NCBI GenBank assembly: GCA_030054735.1
Contig: JASGVX010000091.1
Coordinates: 1-49,441 of the forward strand
Direction: 5' to 3'
Length of the DNA: 49,441 nt
From: Methanobacteriota archaeon
Lineage (GTDB): Archaea > Halobacteriota > Methanosarcinia > Methanosarcinales > Methanosarcinaceae
The translations under genes and the position numbers were made by a program. Below, in pieces: positions 33,687-42,883 of the stretch (its first letter is position 1; every line of letters starts with the position of its first letter). The notes under the pieces are model-generated. The model was not told where the DNA came from. It was given only the letters and a program-made list of their open reading frames with translations, and did no database searches.

Positions 33687-34478
33687 ATGGCTCCAAAAAT
33701 ACTTGTTACAAATGATGATGGTGTTTATTCGACAGGTCTTAAAGCTGCTTTTGACAGCGTCTCAGACCTCGGGGAAGTTACGATTTCGGCTCCTGCTTTC
33801 CAGCAGAGCGGGGTAGGACGCTCGATTTCTATCTTTGAACCTCTCCGGATCACGAGAACCGAGGTAGGGGGCATACCTGCTTATGCGGTGGGTGGCACTC
33901 CTACTGATTCCATAATACTTGGCATTTTCACGATTCTCAAGGAAATGCCTGACCTGGTGCTCTCCGGCTTCAATATAGGAGAAAACATAAGTACAGATAC
34001 AATCACTACCTCAGGGACCATTGGAGGGGCCCTTGAAGCTGCAAGTTATGGAGTCCCTGCAATTGCTGCTTCCATGCAGGTGCTCGATGAAGGAAAAAAA
34101 TTTGATGACCCCAGGAATTATCATAGAGAGCACTTTGAAGCCGGAATCAAAATCGTAAACCGGGTGGCTCGAAATGTCCTCAGGCACGGCATGCCTGAAA
34201 ATGTTGACCTGTTAAACATAAATATTCCCTACCATGCTGAAGAAGACACCCCCATAGAAATAACCCGCCTTGCAAGGAAGATCTTTAAAACCGACGTTGA
34301 AGAAAGGCATGACCCCAGAGGCAGGTCCTACTACTGGATTGCAGGAGACCTTATCCGCAAAGAAGAGGAAGGGACTGATGTGCATGCCATCATGCAAAAA
34401 GGGCATGTCTCAATAACGCCTATCTCCCTGGACTCAACAGCAAGAATTGAGTTTTCGGAGATAGAAAAATACCTTTGA
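33687..34478 (+). CDS. surE: 5'-nucleotidase SurE
   Basis: Metal-dependent nucleoside monophosphate phosphatase. The 263-residue product starts at ATG 33687 (MAPKILVTNDDGVYSTG), with the catalytic VTNDDG metal loop and the LSGFNIGENIS block near residue 93. TSGTIGGALEAASYGVPA is near 110 and LLNINIPY is near 175. The upstream ATG at 33675 gives four extra residues. The stop lies inside a 12-bp tandem repeat, so replication slippage there would only alter the end. It is single, on the plus strand. Confidence 0.92.
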   Translation: MAPKILVTNDDGVYSTGLKAAFDSVSDLGEVTISAPAFQQSGVGRSISIFEPLRITRTEVGGIPAYAVGGTPTDSIILGIFTILKEMPDLVLSGFNIGENISTDTITTSGTIGGALEAASYGVPAIAASMQVLDEGKKFDDPRNYHREHFEAGIKIVNRVARNVLRHGMPENVDLLNINIPYHAEEDTPIEITRLARKIFKTDVEERHDPRGRSYYWIAGDLIRKEEEGTDVHAIMQKGHVSITPISLDSTARIEFSEIEKYL

Positions 34479-34557
34479 GAACAGCTTTGAGAACATCTTT
34501 GAGGACAGCTTTGAGAACAGATTTGAGAACAGATTTGAGAACAGATTTGAGAACAGC
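34474..34557 (+). repeat. Seven-copy 12-bp tandem repeat across the surE stop
   Basis: Seven units of TTTGAGAACAGm (variants ACATC and GGACAGC) start in the last codon of surE. The TGA stop is in the first unit. In another frame the repeat encodes a short Arg-Thr-Asp/Ala-Leu string, but a TTG start embedded in the stop and the pure repeat make a real product unlikely. Confidence 0.85.
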
Positions 34558-34691
34558 AATATCATTATGGATAACCCTGTTTCAGATAAATTCACCTGTA
34601 AAAGAGAATAGAATCCTTTGCTTGATAAACCCCGACTTTTTTATTCCTGAAAAAAGGTTTCTGTTCTCTATTCTTAGTTTTATTCTTATTT

Positions 34692-34847
34692 TTATTCATC
34701 CTGTTCTATATGAATATAAATTTCCTTCCAGTCGCTATTGATTGTGTGAAGAGATTCAACCATTGCCTTAATAACATTTCCTACTATTTTCTGGACAAAT
34801 TCATTCATCGGAATATTTCTGCCGTCTACCAGAAGTTTGATTTTCAT
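34692..34847 (-). CDS. Small conserved-looking 51-residue protein next to moaA
   Basis: A minus-strand ATG at 34845-34847 with a strong AGGAGG about seven bases before it opens 51 codons: MKIKLLVDGRNIPMNEFVQK, then IVGNVIKAMVESLHTINSDW, then KEIYIHIEQDE, ending TAA 34692-34694. It begins about 25 bases after the moaA stop, so it is almost surely cotranscribed. The alternating hydrophobic pattern suggests a compact alpha/beta fold. I do not know a family; no cysteines. Confidence 0.7.
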   Translation of the reverse strand: MKIKLLVDGRNIPMNEFVQKIVGNVIKAMVESLHTINSDWKEIYIHIEQDE

Positions 34848-34872
34848 TTTTTTCCTCCTTATTGCATGTTTT

Positions 34873-35877
34873 TTATTTTTTTACTTCCTTTAATTTTTCG
34901 ACTCTTGCAGCTGGAGTATAATAAGGCTTTCTCCGGCTTAGCGCAAGCCTGAGCAGTTTTTCTATCTCTTCGGGGCTTCTTGCTTCCCCTATATCAACAA
35001 GATTATCGTGCACAAGCAGGCAGGGCTTGAGTTTCCCATCGGCTGTGACTCTGAGCCTGCTGCAGTGGGCGCAAAACTCAGAATTGTCCATGGGACGCAC
35101 GAATTCCACTTCCACACCATCGACCACATATTTTTTTCTATGGTGCAGGTGCCGGACCCTTACCTCGCTTGCTCTTTCTTCCAGGTTTTTTTCAAGGGCT
35201 TTTGAGTCAATAGTATACTTTGAAAGCTCAGGGTCAATATTCATGAGCTCAATAAGCTGCAAGATTACTTTTCCTTTATAAGGGCGGATGAAATCCATCA
35301 TTAGATCAATTTCATTCTCGTTTATGCCTTTCAGGAGCACCATATTCAGTTTTACCGGAGTTAGCCCGGCTTCAACTGCACTGTTGATCCCTCTAATCAC
35401 TTTTTCAAGGGTCCCTGGCGGAGCTCCAGTAATTTCCTCATACTTTTTGGGGTCAAGAGTGTCAAGGCTTACATTTACTCTGTCAAGTCCGGCAGCTTTG
35501 AGGGTTTTTGCACGTTTTTCAAGCAGAATACCGTTCGTAGTTGCCGAAACCTCTTTTAAAGGAAGAAGACAGGCAAGGATGTCTTCAAAGTCCTCACGAA
35601 AAAGCGGTTCTCCTCCTGAGAATTTCACTTTACGGACTCCGAACTTCGCGGCTTCCCGGACAAGCCCAGATATCTGTTCCGGGCCCATCTCATACCCCCC
35701 GGGACTGGAAGAACAGCAGTCTGCTCCTTCGTTATGGCAGTAGATGCAGGAAAGGTTACACCTCTCAGTAATAGATATCCGAAGCCCGGTTACTTTACGC
35801 CCGTAAGGGTCAACCAGGATTTTTTCTTCTTTTTCTTCACAAAGCAGGGAATTTTTCCCTGAACTGTTGTCCTTCAT
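34873..35877 (-). CDS. moaA: GTP 3',8-cyclase MoaA (radical SAM)
   Basis: First enzyme of molybdopterin cofactor synthesis, converting GTP to 3',8-cyclo-dihydroGTP. The 334-residue product has the radical-SAM CNLSCIYCHNEG near residue 40, KFSGGEPLFREDFEDIL near 83, VNVSLDTLDPKKYEEITG, and the C-terminal second cluster CAHCSRLRVTADGKLKPCL near 270. ATG 35877 follows GGGAG. A small ORF follows it in the same direction. Methanosarcina needs the cofactor for formylmethanofuran dehydrogenase. Other moa genes are not in view. Confidence 0.92.
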   Translation of the reverse strand: MKDNSSGKNSLLCEEKEEKILVDPYGRKVTGLRISITERCNLSCIYCHNEGADCCSSSPGGYEMGPEQISGLVREAAKFGVRKVKFSGGEPLFREDFEDILACLLPLKEVSATTNGILLEKRAKTLKAAGLDRVNVSLDTLDPKKYEEITGAPPGTLEKVIRGINSAVEAGLTPVKLNMVLLKGINENEIDLMMDFIRPYKGKVILQLIELMNIDPELSKYTIDSKALEKNLEERASEVRVRHLHHRKKYVVDGVEVEFVRPMDNSEFCAHCSRLRVTADGKLKPCLLVHDNLVDIGEARSPEEIEKLLRLALSRRKPYYTPAARVEKLKEVKK

Positions 35878-36045
35878 ATTTCTCCCGCGTATTTATATTA
35901 TGGAGGTAATAATATTTTTGCCAGAGCCTTGGTCCGGTTATCTGAATAATCAAAACTCTAAATATAAAAAGAATATCCAGTAGCGTTATTTCTTTTTATT
36001 TTATTGAAATAATATAAGGGGCTGGAAACTGGCTGGTTAATAGCC

Positions 36046-36077
36046 TTATATATATTAATAATACAATAGTTACCAAA
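36046..36077 (+). promoter_or_regulatory. TATA box and probable leaderless start of cfbB/cbiA
   Basis: TATATATTAAT at about 36047-36057 lies 25-28 bases before the ATG at 36077, the archaeal TATA-to-start distance. No ribosome-binding site lies between. This arrangement indicates a leaderless transcript. Confidence 0.5.
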
Positions 36078-37396
36078 TGACAAAAGGAATACTTATTGCA
36101 GGAACCCATAGCGGAGTTGGAAAAACTACAGTCTCCATGGGTATTATGGCTGCCCTCAAGCACAGGCAGCTAAAAGTCCAGCCTTACAAGGTAGGCCCGG
36201 ATTACATTGACCCTTCCCATCACAGTGCTATTTGCGGGCGCAGCTCCAGAAATCTGGATACCTACATGATGGGTACGGAAGGCGTCAGGCAGACAGTTGC
36301 CCGCACGTCCGCAGATGCTGAAATAATTGTCGTTGAAGGAGTAATGGGGCTCTTTGACGGGATTGACTCTACGGAAATTGCAAGCTCGGCACACGTAGCA
36401 AAAACTCTGGACATTCCGGTGGTTCTGGTAATCAATGTCCACGGCATGTCCAGAAGTGCCGCAGCTCTCCTTAAAGGTTATTCCGAATTCGACCCTGAAG
36501 TCCGGGTTGCAGGCGTTATACTGAACCAGGTAGGAAGCCCACGCCATGCAGAGCTTGTAAAAAACTCGCTTCCTGGCAAGATCCCTGTTATCGGCATAAT
36601 ACCCCGAAGAAAAGATATTGAGGTCCCTTCAAGGCACCTTGGGCTTTATATGGCACATGAAAAAGACTATAACAGCGCAGAAATGGCAGCATTTATAGAA
36701 GAAAACGTTGACCTTGATGCAGTTCTTGAACTTGCTGAACCCTGCTCGGTTCCGAAACCTGAGAGAACCCAGAACCCGGGGGCAGACATCAGGATCGGAG
36801 TTGCCTGGGACCCTGCTTTCTGTTTCTACTACCGGGACATGTTTGATGCATTCGAAGATAACGGAGCAGAAGTCGTATTTTTTAGCCCAATGGAAGGGGA
36901 AGTCCCTGATGTGGACGGAATTTACCTAGGGGGTGGCTATCCTGAACTCCATGCAGAAGTCCTGGAAAATTCAGAAACTACTCGTAAATTGAAAGGACTT
37001 GCAGCTGACGGCCTTCCTATCTATGCGGAATGCGGCGGTCTGCTTTATCTATGCGGAACTTACGAGGTCGATGACCGGGTTTATAAAATGGCTGATGTCG
37101 TACCTGCAAATACGCGCATGACAAAGCGGCTGAAAGCTCTTGGATATACCGAAGCCCGCCCTCTTGACAAAAATTTCTCTTCCCGCAATATCAGGGGCCA
37201 TGAGTTCCATTACTCCCTTACGGAATGCGACAGAGATGCCAGGTTTGCATATGAGATGATCCGCGGAAAAGGTATACAGGACGGCTTTGATGGTCTTTTA
37301 GAGTATAACACCCTTGCAGGGTATATGCATTCCCATCCTGCCAGCTTCCCGGTAGAAAAATTCGTGCAAAAATGCCGGGAATACAAAAGAAAATAA
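36077..37396 (+). CDS. cfbB: Cobyrinate / Ni-sirohydrochlorin a,c-diamide synthase (CbiA/CfbB)
   Basis: ATP- and glutamine-dependent amidase that amidates acetate side chains a and c of a tetrapyrrole. In methanogens it acts in coenzyme F430 synthesis (CfbB) and, in related enzymes, cobalamin. The 439-residue product has the dethiobiotin-synthetase-like P-loop GTHSGVGKTTVSM at residue 9, PYKVGPDYIDPSHH near 36, EGVMGLFDG near 93, and the GATase class I-like domain. Its nucleophile Cys sits in YAECGGLLYLCG near 316 and its partner His in GYMHSHPAS near 415. Gene choice between cfbB and cbiA is not settled by this sequence alone. Confidence 0.8.
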   Translation: MTKGILIAGTHSGVGKTTVSMGIMAALKHRQLKVQPYKVGPDYIDPSHHSAICGRSSRNLDTYMMGTEGVRQTVARTSADAEIIVVEGVMGLFDGIDSTEIASSAHVAKTLDIPVVLVINVHGMSRSAAALLKGYSEFDPEVRVAGVILNQVGSPRHAELVKNSLPGKIPVIGIIPRRKDIEVPSRHLGLYMAHEKDYNSAEMAAFIEENVDLDAVLELAEPCSVPKPERTQNPGADIRIGVAWDPAFCFYYRDMFDAFEDNGAEVVFFSPMEGEVPDVDGIYLGGGYPELHAEVLENSETTRKLKGLAADGLPIYAECGGLLYLCGTYEVDDRVYKMADVVPANTRMTKRLKALGYTEARPLDKNFSSRNIRGHEFHYSLTECDRDARFAYEMIRGKGIQDGFDGLLEYNTLAGYMHSHPASFPVEKFVQKCREYKRK

Positions 37397-37402
37397 AATG
37401 TT

Positions 37403-37428
37403 AAGGGAGAGTTAAAAAATCCCTTTTC
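37403..37428 (+). terminator. Candidate hairpin terminator after cfbB
   Basis: AAGGGA (37403-37408) pairs with TCCCTT (37420-37425), followed by TTC. Located seven bases after the stop. Six-base stem, so moderate support. Confidence 0.4.
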
Positions 37429-37628
37429 AAATCTCCTCTTCAGATTCCCTCTTTAAATACCTTTTTTCTTTTTACCGGAGTTTATACTTTCATAATAAAA
37501 CAATATTAAGAGGCACTTTTTTTATAGGGCCTGATGAAAAATTAATTATATTGGCAAGAACCTTTATTTTACAATCTCTTTGAAACTCCGGTTTTATCAT
37601 TTTATTTCTCTATCTTTTCTCTATCACT

Positions 37629-38714
37629 TCACTTTTCTTTCTCTTTTCTTTCACTTTCATCTTCCTTTTTACTTTCCTTTTCTTTTCCCTCTTTCTCCTC
37701 TCTTTCTTTGTTTTTAATGAACACTTTTATCTCATAATACCCAAGTGGATGGCTGATTTTCTCACAGAGCCTGTCTTTTCCCACACAATTGCCATAGGTC
37801 CTCATAGTGTCGCAAGCAGGGGGTTTATATGCATTGCCTGTAGAACCCGCGATATGTTCTATCTGGTAAAGGGTTTTTTCCGCATCAAAATCAGGGGAGA
37901 TATTGAAAAGGTTGAGGATTTCATCCACTGACATGCCCACATTAAGCAGGAAAGAGGTCATAGCAAAACGCATTGAATGAGCGAGGTTAATCCCACCCTC
38001 TACATTCGCAAGAGCATGGGCGATACAGGGAGGAAAGAGTTCGGGCTCAACAGCTCCAAAATCTGTAGATCCGAATTTATTTTTCTGGACCTCGAATTGC
38101 TCTTTTATCTCAGCAACATATGGGATGCAGAAACTGGAAACTTCGGGGGGAATTTCTAGGATAGGGAAGGACTGTTCAATCCTTTCCCTGACTGCTTCTT
38201 CAAGAAGCCTTGCAAACTCTTCTCTTGTTATTTTTATCTTTCCTGCCCTGAGCTGGCGATTTGTCAGTTTCCAGGAAGGGTCTTTCAGGTAATTTGAAAA
38301 CCGGATATAATCCGTAAAATCTATGCTGAAATAGGAATCCTGATAATCTGTCAGGATTTCAAAATCTCCCCCAAATTCGATCAAAAAATCAGGGTCTTCG
38401 TTCCTCAAAAAAGTATAGGCAGCCTTGGCTTCTGCCAGAGCATAACGTCGGGTAAAAAGCTGGTCATCCACGCAGGCAACCAGCATCCTTGCAAAGGGGT
38501 ATGAAAGAAGTTCCGAAAGCACCTTAGCTTCCCCTGATAAAGGGGATTTTTTAATTTCTCCTTCAAGGGCCTCTTTTACCCTTTCTATTCCACGGACTCT
38601 TACAGCCCTGTAAGCCCGCGAATTAAGCAGGCTTTCTAATGAAATTCCCAGGTTTCCAACGTGGGTAGATGCTTCTGAAGTAAATGGGTAATATGCAAGT
38701 TTTTCTGCCCGCAT
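37629..38714 (-). CDS. priL: DNA primase large subunit PriL
   Basis: Regulatory Fe-S subunit of archaeal/eukaryotic-type primase, which with PriS makes RNA primers at replication forks. The 361-residue protein has the N-terminal helical domain (LAYYPFTSEASTHV, LLSYPFARMLVACVDDQLFTRRYALAEA). The C-terminal 4Fe-4S domain has cysteines in FPPCIAHAL, KPPACDTMRTYGNC and DRLCEKISHPLGYY. A lysine/glutamate-rich low-complexity tail ends it. ATG 38714 lies eight bases after the PCNA stop and after AAGGAAGG, so the two are coupled. The frame extends upstream to 38786 inside pcn, but family alignment favours 38714. Confidence 0.9.
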   Translation of the reverse strand: MRAEKLAYYPFTSEASTHVGNLGISLESLLNSRAYRAVRVRGIERVKEALEGEIKKSPLSGEAKVLSELLSYPFARMLVACVDDQLFTRRYALAEAKAAYTFLRNEDPDFLIEFGGDFEILTDYQDSYFSIDFTDYIRFSNYLKDPSWKLTNRQLRAGKIKITREEFARLLEEAVRERIEQSFPILEIPPEVSSFCIPYVAEIKEQFEVQKNKFGSTDFGAVEPELFPPCIAHALANVEGGINLAHSMRFAMTSFLLNVGMSVDEILNLFNISPDFDAEKTLYQIEHIAGSTGNAYKPPACDTMRTYGNCVGKDRLCEKISHPLGYYEIKVFIKNKEREEKEGKEKESKKEDESERKEKEK

Positions 38715-38721
38715 GCCTTCC

Positions 38722-39459
38722 TTAGTCCGACTCAATTCTCGGAGCCAGCAGGTAAGAAATTCTTCCCGCACCGTTTGCAATTTCAAAATCGATCAGGATA
38801 GGAAAATCCCTTCCAAGGGAGAGAGTGACTTCATTTACCCTGTTTGTGGGCTTGACTATATCTGTCAGGTAGTCCATGGAGAAGAGGGAAGAGGCTTCAC
38901 CTGCTTTAAGGTCGATTAACTGGTCTCTGCCCATATCCAGTCGGACCTGATCGGTATCACCCTTTGCTTCCATAAAGAAAGTATCACCAGAAACTCCCAT
39001 AAGCATGTGGTCGCTGATTTTCTCTGCGGCTTTAACGGCACGTCTGAGGTCGGCACCGTTCAGGACAACTTTGGCAGGCAGTTCAAGCTGAGGAACTCTG
39101 GGCTCTGCACGGATTGTTGAAGGGTCCAGAAGAGAAAGAGTATAGGACAGCCCTCCTACATCAATAAGGAGCTTATTGTTCCCTTCCTCGAGCTGCATCT
39201 GGACTGTATCGGTCCTCTCTGCAATTCCCAGAAGGTCGGTAATCTTATTCAGGTCAATTCCTATTTCACACTCATCAGCGTTATATTCTTCAAAAGCTGA
39301 TGATCCAAGCTCAAAAATTCCCATTGCAACATTAGCAGGATCAACTGCCTTTACTGAAATACCTTCGGGTTTAATTTTGAATCTTACTTCATCTACAATT
39401 ACAGCCAGTGCGGCAATTGCGTCTTTCAGAAGCTCTGCATTAATTGCTGCCTTGAACAT
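38722..39459 (-). CDS. pcn: DNA polymerase sliding clamp (PCNA)
   Basis: Homotrimeric clamp for replicative polymerases, FEN1, ligase and RFC. The 245-residue product has two clamp halves: N-terminal MFKAAINAELLKDAIAALAV, VDEVRFKIKPEGISVKAVDPANVAM, and C-terminal LDMGRDQLIDLKAGEASSLFSMDYLTDI and ISYLLAPRIESD. Length and motifs are typical. A GGAGAA ribosome-binding site precedes ATG 39459, and a TATA-like TTTATATATCC sits upstream on the minus strand near 39510. priL follows eight bases after, an archaeal replication-gene pairing. Confidence 0.94.
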   Translation of the reverse strand: MFKAAINAELLKDAIAALAVIVDEVRFKIKPEGISVKAVDPANVAMGIFELGSSAFEEYNADECEIGIDLNKITDLLGIAERTDTVQMQLEEGNNKLLIDVGGLSYTLSLLDPSTIRAEPRVPQLELPAKVVLNGADLRRAVKAAEKISDHMLMGVSGDTFFMEAKGDTDQVRLDMGRDQLIDLKAGEASSLFSMDYLTDIVKPTNRVNEVTLSLGRDFPILIDFEIANGAGRISYLLAPRIESD

Positions 39460-39785
39460 GGTTCTTCTCCATCAAATATATTAAACCTTAAACTCCTTAT
39501 CTATCCCAGGATATATAAATTTCCTTACAATTTGAGACTTTCTATCCTTTTGAGGCAAACTTCCCAAATCGAAATAAGTAATAATATGAAATCGGGCTAA
39601 ACTATTAGGTTCAAAGTCCGGGCAACTATATAAATCTTGGTCAGAAAATCATGAGGCATCAGGCTCTGCCTGAAACATAAAAGTAGTTCTGACCTGAAAA
39701 TTCTTATCTAGAAATATATTTTTCAGAGTTATATTTCACAGAACTACGTTTTTAAGAAAGGCCCGTAAGTAAATGATATTGGAAT

Positions 39786-40100
39786 TTAGTCGTATTCTCT
39801 CCATGTAAACCCACACTTTGTACATTTGAAGAAGCGGGTCTCGGACTCGTCAGCAGACCTGAGCTGTCTGAGCCACCAGGTTGCAGTATTGTTCCCGCAC
39901 TCCGGGCATTTTGCATTCGTTGTTGGCAGGACTGAGGTCTGTTCTCCTTCAAGTACCACTACTTCGCGGTCATCAATTTTGGCTGTAGATACAAAATTTT
40001 TTGTGTCACTTTCAATCGGTATTATGTTTCCACACCTTTTGCAGTGGAAGTTACCATCTTTCGGAAACATCATACTTTTGCATTTAGTACAGAACTGCAT
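39786..40100 (-). CDS. Transcription factor S (TFS, RpoM/TFIIS-like)
   Basis: RNA polymerase transcript-cleavage factor. The 104-residue product has two zinc ribbons: N-terminal CTKCKSMMFPKDGNFHCKRCG (residues ~4-24) and C-terminal CPECGNNTATWWLRQLRSADESETRFFKCTKCG. The catalytic RSADE motif in the second ribbon is intact, so it should stimulate RNA cleavage and not be an inhibitory TFS paralogue. ATG 40100 overlaps the NUDIX gene's end by 17 bases; coupled expression is likely. Confidence 0.92.
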   Translation of the reverse strand: MQFCTKCKSMMFPKDGNFHCKRCGNIIPIESDTKNFVSTAKIDDREVVVLEGEQTSVLPTTNAKCPECGNNTATWWLRQLRSADESETRFFKCTKCGFTWREYD

Positions 40101-40494
40101 TAATATCACTTTTTGCGTCATTTATCATTTTATTATGGTCAAAAGCAAGATCAGGAACCAAATCCAGTTCAAAAAGTTCCACGGAAGCAGCATCAGAGCC
40201 TGATTTTAAATCTCCATATCCTTTCGCAAGGTAACACACTGATACTGTGTGTCTTCTTGGGTCGCGTTCAGGATTGGAATACACACCTATAAGTTTGAGG
40301 ATCTCTACAGAAAGGCCTGTTTCTTCAAAAGCTTCTCTGACAGCTGCTTTTTCTGTACTTTCCCCAATTTCGACGAAGCCGCCAGGAAGGGCAAGTTTTC
40401 CCTTATATGGTGGGTTTTTTCTCTTCACCAGAACAAGCTTGTTTTTAAAGAGAATTACAGTGTCAACGGTTAGGCTGGGGGTATTATGTTTCAT
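40084..40494 (-). CDS. NUDIX hydrolase, ADP-ribose pyrophosphatase-like
   Basis: A house-cleaning hydrolase for nucleoside diphosphate-X substrates. The 136-residue product carries the full Nudix box GGFVEIGESTEKAAVREAFEETGL (residues ~43-65), with RDPRRHTVSVCYLA downstream, typical of ADP-ribose/NADH-type members. ATG 40494 (MKHNTPSLTVD) is the preferred start; GTG 40509 is an in-frame alternative. It lies upstream of tfs with overlapping ends, both on the minus strand. Confidence 0.85.
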   Translation of the reverse strand: MKHNTPSLTVDTVILFKNKLVLVKRKNPPYKGKLALPGGFVEIGESTEKAAVREAFEETGLSVEILKLIGVYSNPERDPRRHTVSVCYLAKGYGDLKSGSDAASVELFELDLVPDLAFDHNKMINDAKSDINAVLY

Positions 40495-40599
40495 AAACTC
40501 GCTGTTCACTTTCCGTGAGCTCTTTTTTCTCTACAAATCTCCTTCCCGATTTACTTTTTCTAACATTTCGCCAGGTAAAATCACATAAATCACATATTA

Positions 40600-41379
40600 G
40601 TTTAGCCGTGTAAAATAATATATTAGTATTGTGCATATTGTAGAAATTCGTTATCATATTTCAATTATTCTTATCAACTCTTTTACTCTTCTCCATTCTG
40701 TTTTTAAGTTGGTCTCTGGTTCTCCGTGCTATAAGTCGAGTCTCCCTCAAGCAAAAAAACAAATTACGAACTAGTCTTTATTAAAGTTTTCTCTTTTTTC
40801 AGTGTTCCGTTTTGCTTTAGTTCCGAACGACTATTCCTAATCATTTCTGATTTTTTTCCCAATATTTCTGAAAAAACGATAGCATGAAAAATTGTGAATA
40901 ATTGAAGGATATCTGCGGAAAGCCGGATTAAAACTCTTGAATCTGAAAAATTTTTCTTCTAAAATATAAATGTCTTATATTCCGTTATTTTTCTATAATA
41001 GAAATTTGTCATTTATTACAGGCTAATTACAGACTATTATCATCAAATACCTGACTTTAAAAGTCCGGGCAGTATTTATTTATAATATTTTGAATTAGGT
41101 CAGATACCTGTAATCCATAATTTCAGGTAATTACCTGGATCTGTTCATGGGATGATAATCCATTCTAATTCGCTATATAAGAAAGTAAAATCCATAACCT
41201 TTGAGTCCCTTAATATTTAGATATGAAAAGTTTAAGTCCTTTGTAGAAGCTATATGGAAATCTATTAAATTATAGGGTATTTCGTGTTTTACTTACCCAA
41301 AACTTGCTCGAAATTTTCCATTACAAGGATAACACAAAATACCGAATGACTTTATCCCGGGCAAAAAGGTGCGTGAAAA
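40600..41379. other. AT-rich intergenic region upstream of artA
   Basis: About 780 bases with no gene. GGTATTTCGTGTT (41276-41288) faces AACACAAAATACC (41331-41343) with one mismatch, close to the artA start, and could be a regulator site or a hairpin in the leader. A strong ribosome-binding site AAAAGGTG precedes ATG 41380. Otherwise only AT-rich sequence is seen. Confidence 0.55.
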
Positions 41380-42249
41380 ATGATAGAAAGTGTGCTCTGG
41401 CTCGCAGTTGGATTAATGATTGCGTCATCCCTTATCCCCAAAACCTTAAAAGTTCGTAAACTTATAGGGGGAATAGGATGGGGTGTATTTTCAATACACT
41501 GGGGTTACCAGCCTTTTCATTACATTGAGATTCAGGATTATGCAAATGTGGCCCTTACATTCCTCGTTGCTCTTTTCTGCTTACTTGTGGCGTATATAAT
41601 GTTTCAGGAGTACAGAAAGGGCCCTTATATTCTAAATAACAATAGAAAAGTGATGCACTCGCCAGTCTCATCTCAGACTGAAGAAAATGCCCTTGACATA
41701 ACTTCAATGCTTACAAATGCAAGTTCGCTTGGAGCTCTTGTCTATTTCCCATTTGCAAATTTCTCTTCCCTGAATACCTGGATTATAGGAAGTGTCACAT
41801 CGCAGGTTACCTGGGTACTCCAGTACTTCGAAGTTCCGGCATATATGAAAGCCTGGAATATGATAACCCTTAACGGGTATACGGTTGAGATTATCCTTGC
41901 ATGTACCGCAATTGAAAGCATTGCTCTTTTTATGGGGCTGATAGGCTCTGTCAGAGCTCCCCTTAACCGTCTGGTTCCGGCATTCATTGTATCCGTGCCC
42001 GTGATCTATGTTCTTAACCTGATCAGGGACATCTTTGTGGTTGTAGCATATGGAGAACAGTGGTTTGGCGCTAACAGTTTTGTCATTGCACATAACTATA
42101 TTGCCAAAGCAGGGTCAGGAATAGCTCTATTCCTAATTTCATATGCTGTACTCAAGATTTTGCCTGAATTACTTGGAATGATTGATGGCCTATGGGTTCT
42201 ATTCTCCGAAGAATTGAAATATCTTCTGCATAGATTTGCTAGGGATTGA
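41380..42249 (+). CDS. artA: Archaeosortase A
   Basis: Membrane transpeptidase-like enzyme that processes PGF-CTERM surface proteins and attaches them to a lipid in the archaeal membrane. The 289-residue multi-helix protein has the invariant active-site cysteine in ILACTAIESIAL (C175), and RAPLNR. NLIRDIFVVV carries the conserved Arg (R216), and FVIAHNYIAK carries a conserved histidine (H238). Its stop overlaps the beginning of asd, and asd-pssA follow. In haloarchaea ArtA works together with the archaetidylethanolamine enzymes PssA and PssD, so this gene order matches the established pathway. Confidence 0.92.
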   Translation: MIESVLWLAVGLMIASSLIPKTLKVRKLIGGIGWGVFSIHWGYQPFHYIEIQDYANVALTFLVALFCLLVAYIMFQEYRKGPYILNNNRKVMHSPVSSQTEENALDITSMLTNASSLGALVYFPFANFSSLNTWIIGSVTSQVTWVLQYFEVPAYMKAWNMITLNGYTVEIILACTAIESIALFMGLIGSVRAPLNRLVPAFIVSVPVIYVLNLIRDIFVVVAYGEQWFGANSFVIAHNYIAKAGSGIALFLISYAVLKILPELLGMIDGLWVLFSEELKYLLHRFARD

Positions 42250-42254
42250 GATCA

Positions 42255-42881
42255 ATGATTGCAAAAGGCTCTGAAACCTGGCTTTTCACAGCTGCGGCTG
42301 TAACCTCCCTATTTGCAATTCTCTCCAAGGCAACAGATAGCCTACCACTCTTTAATCATATTGCTTATATGGGAATGGCATTAACTTTTTTTATGGCTCT
42401 CTTTTTCAGGGACCCCGAGAGAAAGATAGAGACATCTGACACTTACATGATATCCCCTGCTGATGGTACTATTATCGATATCAGAGACAGGAAAATTTGT
42501 ATTTTTATGTTTTTCCAGAACGTGCATGTTAATAGAGCTCCGATTTCAGGAGAAATTAGGGAGATTATATACAAAAAAGGTGGTTATCTCCCTGCTTATT
42601 GTAAGGACTCGGAGAGAAATGAAAGAAATGAATTTATTATCCATAGCAAATATGGGGATGTAAGAGTCACACAAATTGCAGGTACCATTGCCCGCAGGAT
42701 TGTCACATATTCAAGGGTGAATGATATTGTAGAACAGGGACAGCGTATTGGTATGATCCGTTTTGGATCAAGAGTTGATGTAACAATTCCCCATAGTTTT
42801 GACATTACAGTTGAAAAAGGGGAGCGGGTGCTTGCAGGCAAAACCATTATAGCAACAATAAAAAATGACAGGGACTTTTGA
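42255..42881 (+). CDS. asd: Archaetidylserine decarboxylase (PssD/Asd type)
   Basis: Pyruvoyl-dependent decarboxylase that turns archaetidylserine into archaetidylethanolamine. The 208-residue protein has N-terminal membrane segments (WLFTAAAVTSLFAIL, YMGMALTFFMALFFR), PADGTIIDI, FQNVHVNRAPISGEI, and the self-processing motif FGSRVDV. There the glycine-serine bond is cut and the serine becomes pyruvoyl. ATG 42255 gives the family start; a TTG at 42246 overlaps the artA stop. It is translationally close to artA and overlaps pssA. Confidence 0.9.
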   Translation: MIAKGSETWLFTAAAVTSLFAILSKATDSLPLFNHIAYMGMALTFFMALFFRDPERKIETSDTYMISPADGTIIDIRDRKICIFMFFQNVHVNRAPISGEIREIIYKKGGYLPAYCKDSERNERNEFIIHSKYGDVRVTQIAGTIARRIVTYSRVNDIVEQGQRIGMIRFGSRVDVTIPHSFDITVEKGERVLAGKTIIATIKNDRDF

Positions 42882-42883
42882 AT

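Noticed and set aside
34475-34741. Frame encoding repeated Arg-Thr-Asp-Leu after surE
   Set aside because: It is produced by the 12-bp tandem repeat, begins with TTG inside the surE stop and has no ribosome-binding site; the rest resembles non-coding DNA.
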